Part shown: positions 5,531 to 5,692 of the stretch, in pieces
How the letters are laid out: each line of letters starts with the position of its first letter
Position numbering within the stretch: the stretch's first letter is position 1
From: Candidatus Aenigmatarchaeota archaeon
Lineage (GTDB): Archaea; Aenigmatarchaeota; Aenigmatarchaeia; GW2011-AR5
DNA length: 5,692 bases
Assembly (NCBI GenBank): GCA_016202845.1
Contig: JACQNW010000112.1
Location: 1-5,692 of the forward strand
Direction of reading: 5' to 3'
Notes under the pieces: generated by a model
The model's database searches: none
Seen by the model: only the letters and a program-made list of their open reading frames with translations
Told to the model about the DNA's origin: nothing
Program-made: the position numbers and the translations under genes

Positions 5531-5692
5531 TTTTATTTTTGGATGATCATCTTCATCAAAAAGGAAATTGTAGCAGAAATTTCCTTTAGGCTGCACAAAC
5601 CCGTTTATTTCATGATGGTTCAGTTCAGGAAATTCATTGTAGTAAGCAGATATCTTTGAATTTTCATTAAATGAAATTTTCCATATGCGAGC
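5528..5692 (-). CDS. Phosphoglucose/phosphomannose isomerase, middle part, ends at TAG
   Basis: The frame is open from the right window edge to TAG at 5530-5528, giving 54 visible residues; the N-terminal SIS domain lies outside the window. ISFNENSKISAYYNEFPEL followed by NHHEINGF is a hallmark segment of the PGI/PMI family and belongs to the active-site region. FCYNFLFDEDDHPKIK then matches the strand and turn that in relatives continue with a Lys/Arg-rich helix. Here the helix begins with a stop codon: the residues read PKIK, TAG, R, MKITKK. The continuation on the far side is homologous and in frame, so I read this and the 67-codon piece as one ancestral gene. AAG to TAG is a single base change, and Lys is what relatives tend to carry there (from memory). 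The enzyme would feed sugar phosphates into glycolysis/gluconeogenesis and mannose-based glycan synthesis. Confidence 0.8.
   Translation of the reverse strand, partial: ARIWKISFNENSKISAYYNEFPELNHHEINGFVQPKGNFCYNFLFDEDDHPKIK

Noticed and set aside
5525..5535. Frameshift as the cause of the PGI/PMI break
   Set aside because: The homologous parts on both sides are in the same frame (5692 down to 5531 and 5524 down to 5321), so only the TAG codon interrupts them.

Overview
The window looks like a piece of an archaeal chromosome, possibly from a DPANN-type lineage such as Woesearchaeota (lineage is inference). Three things point to Archaea: the first gene is the C-terminal part of a tetraether lipid synthase (Tes) radical SAM protein; a TTTATATA box lies about 28 bases before an ATG, as in leaderless archaeal transcripts; and the right edge carries a fused-function phosphoglucose/phosphomannose isomerase (PGI/PMI) of the type common in Archaea. 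I see no mobile element, CRISPR array, tRNA or rRNA.

Layout. (1) 1-1278, plus: tes, open at the left edge, ending in an unusual Cys/His/Gly-rich tail and followed by a T-run. (2) 1295-1843, minus: an unrecognised multi-pass membrane protein, convergent with tes. (3) 1844-1916: a divergent promoter region with a perfect 16-base palindrome. (4) 1917-2252, plus: a small single-cluster ferredoxin with three cluster cysteines. (5) 2286-3542 and 3547-4794, plus: two tandem full-length paralogous lipoproteins, 4 bases apart, with a degenerate M23/LytM-like (duplicated hybrid motif) domain. (6) 4845-5324, minus: an unrecognised 159-residue protein whose TTG start overlaps the stop of the gene before it. 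(7) 5321-5692, minus: the C-terminal part of PGI/PMI, open at the right edge and interrupted in frame by a TAG codon.

How the genes relate. Tes makes membrane-spanning tetraether lipids and needs low-potential electrons; the ferredoxin nearby is a conceivable but unproven donor. The two lipoproteins form a transcription unit of cell-surface proteins, apparently with its own leaderless promoter. The PGI/PMI and 159-residue genes form a minus-strand operon that converges on the lipoproteins. The most notable observation is the in-frame TAG in PGI/PMI: homology continues on both sides in the same frame, so it is a nonsense mutation, a split gene with reinitiation, a stop-codon recoding event, or a sequence error.
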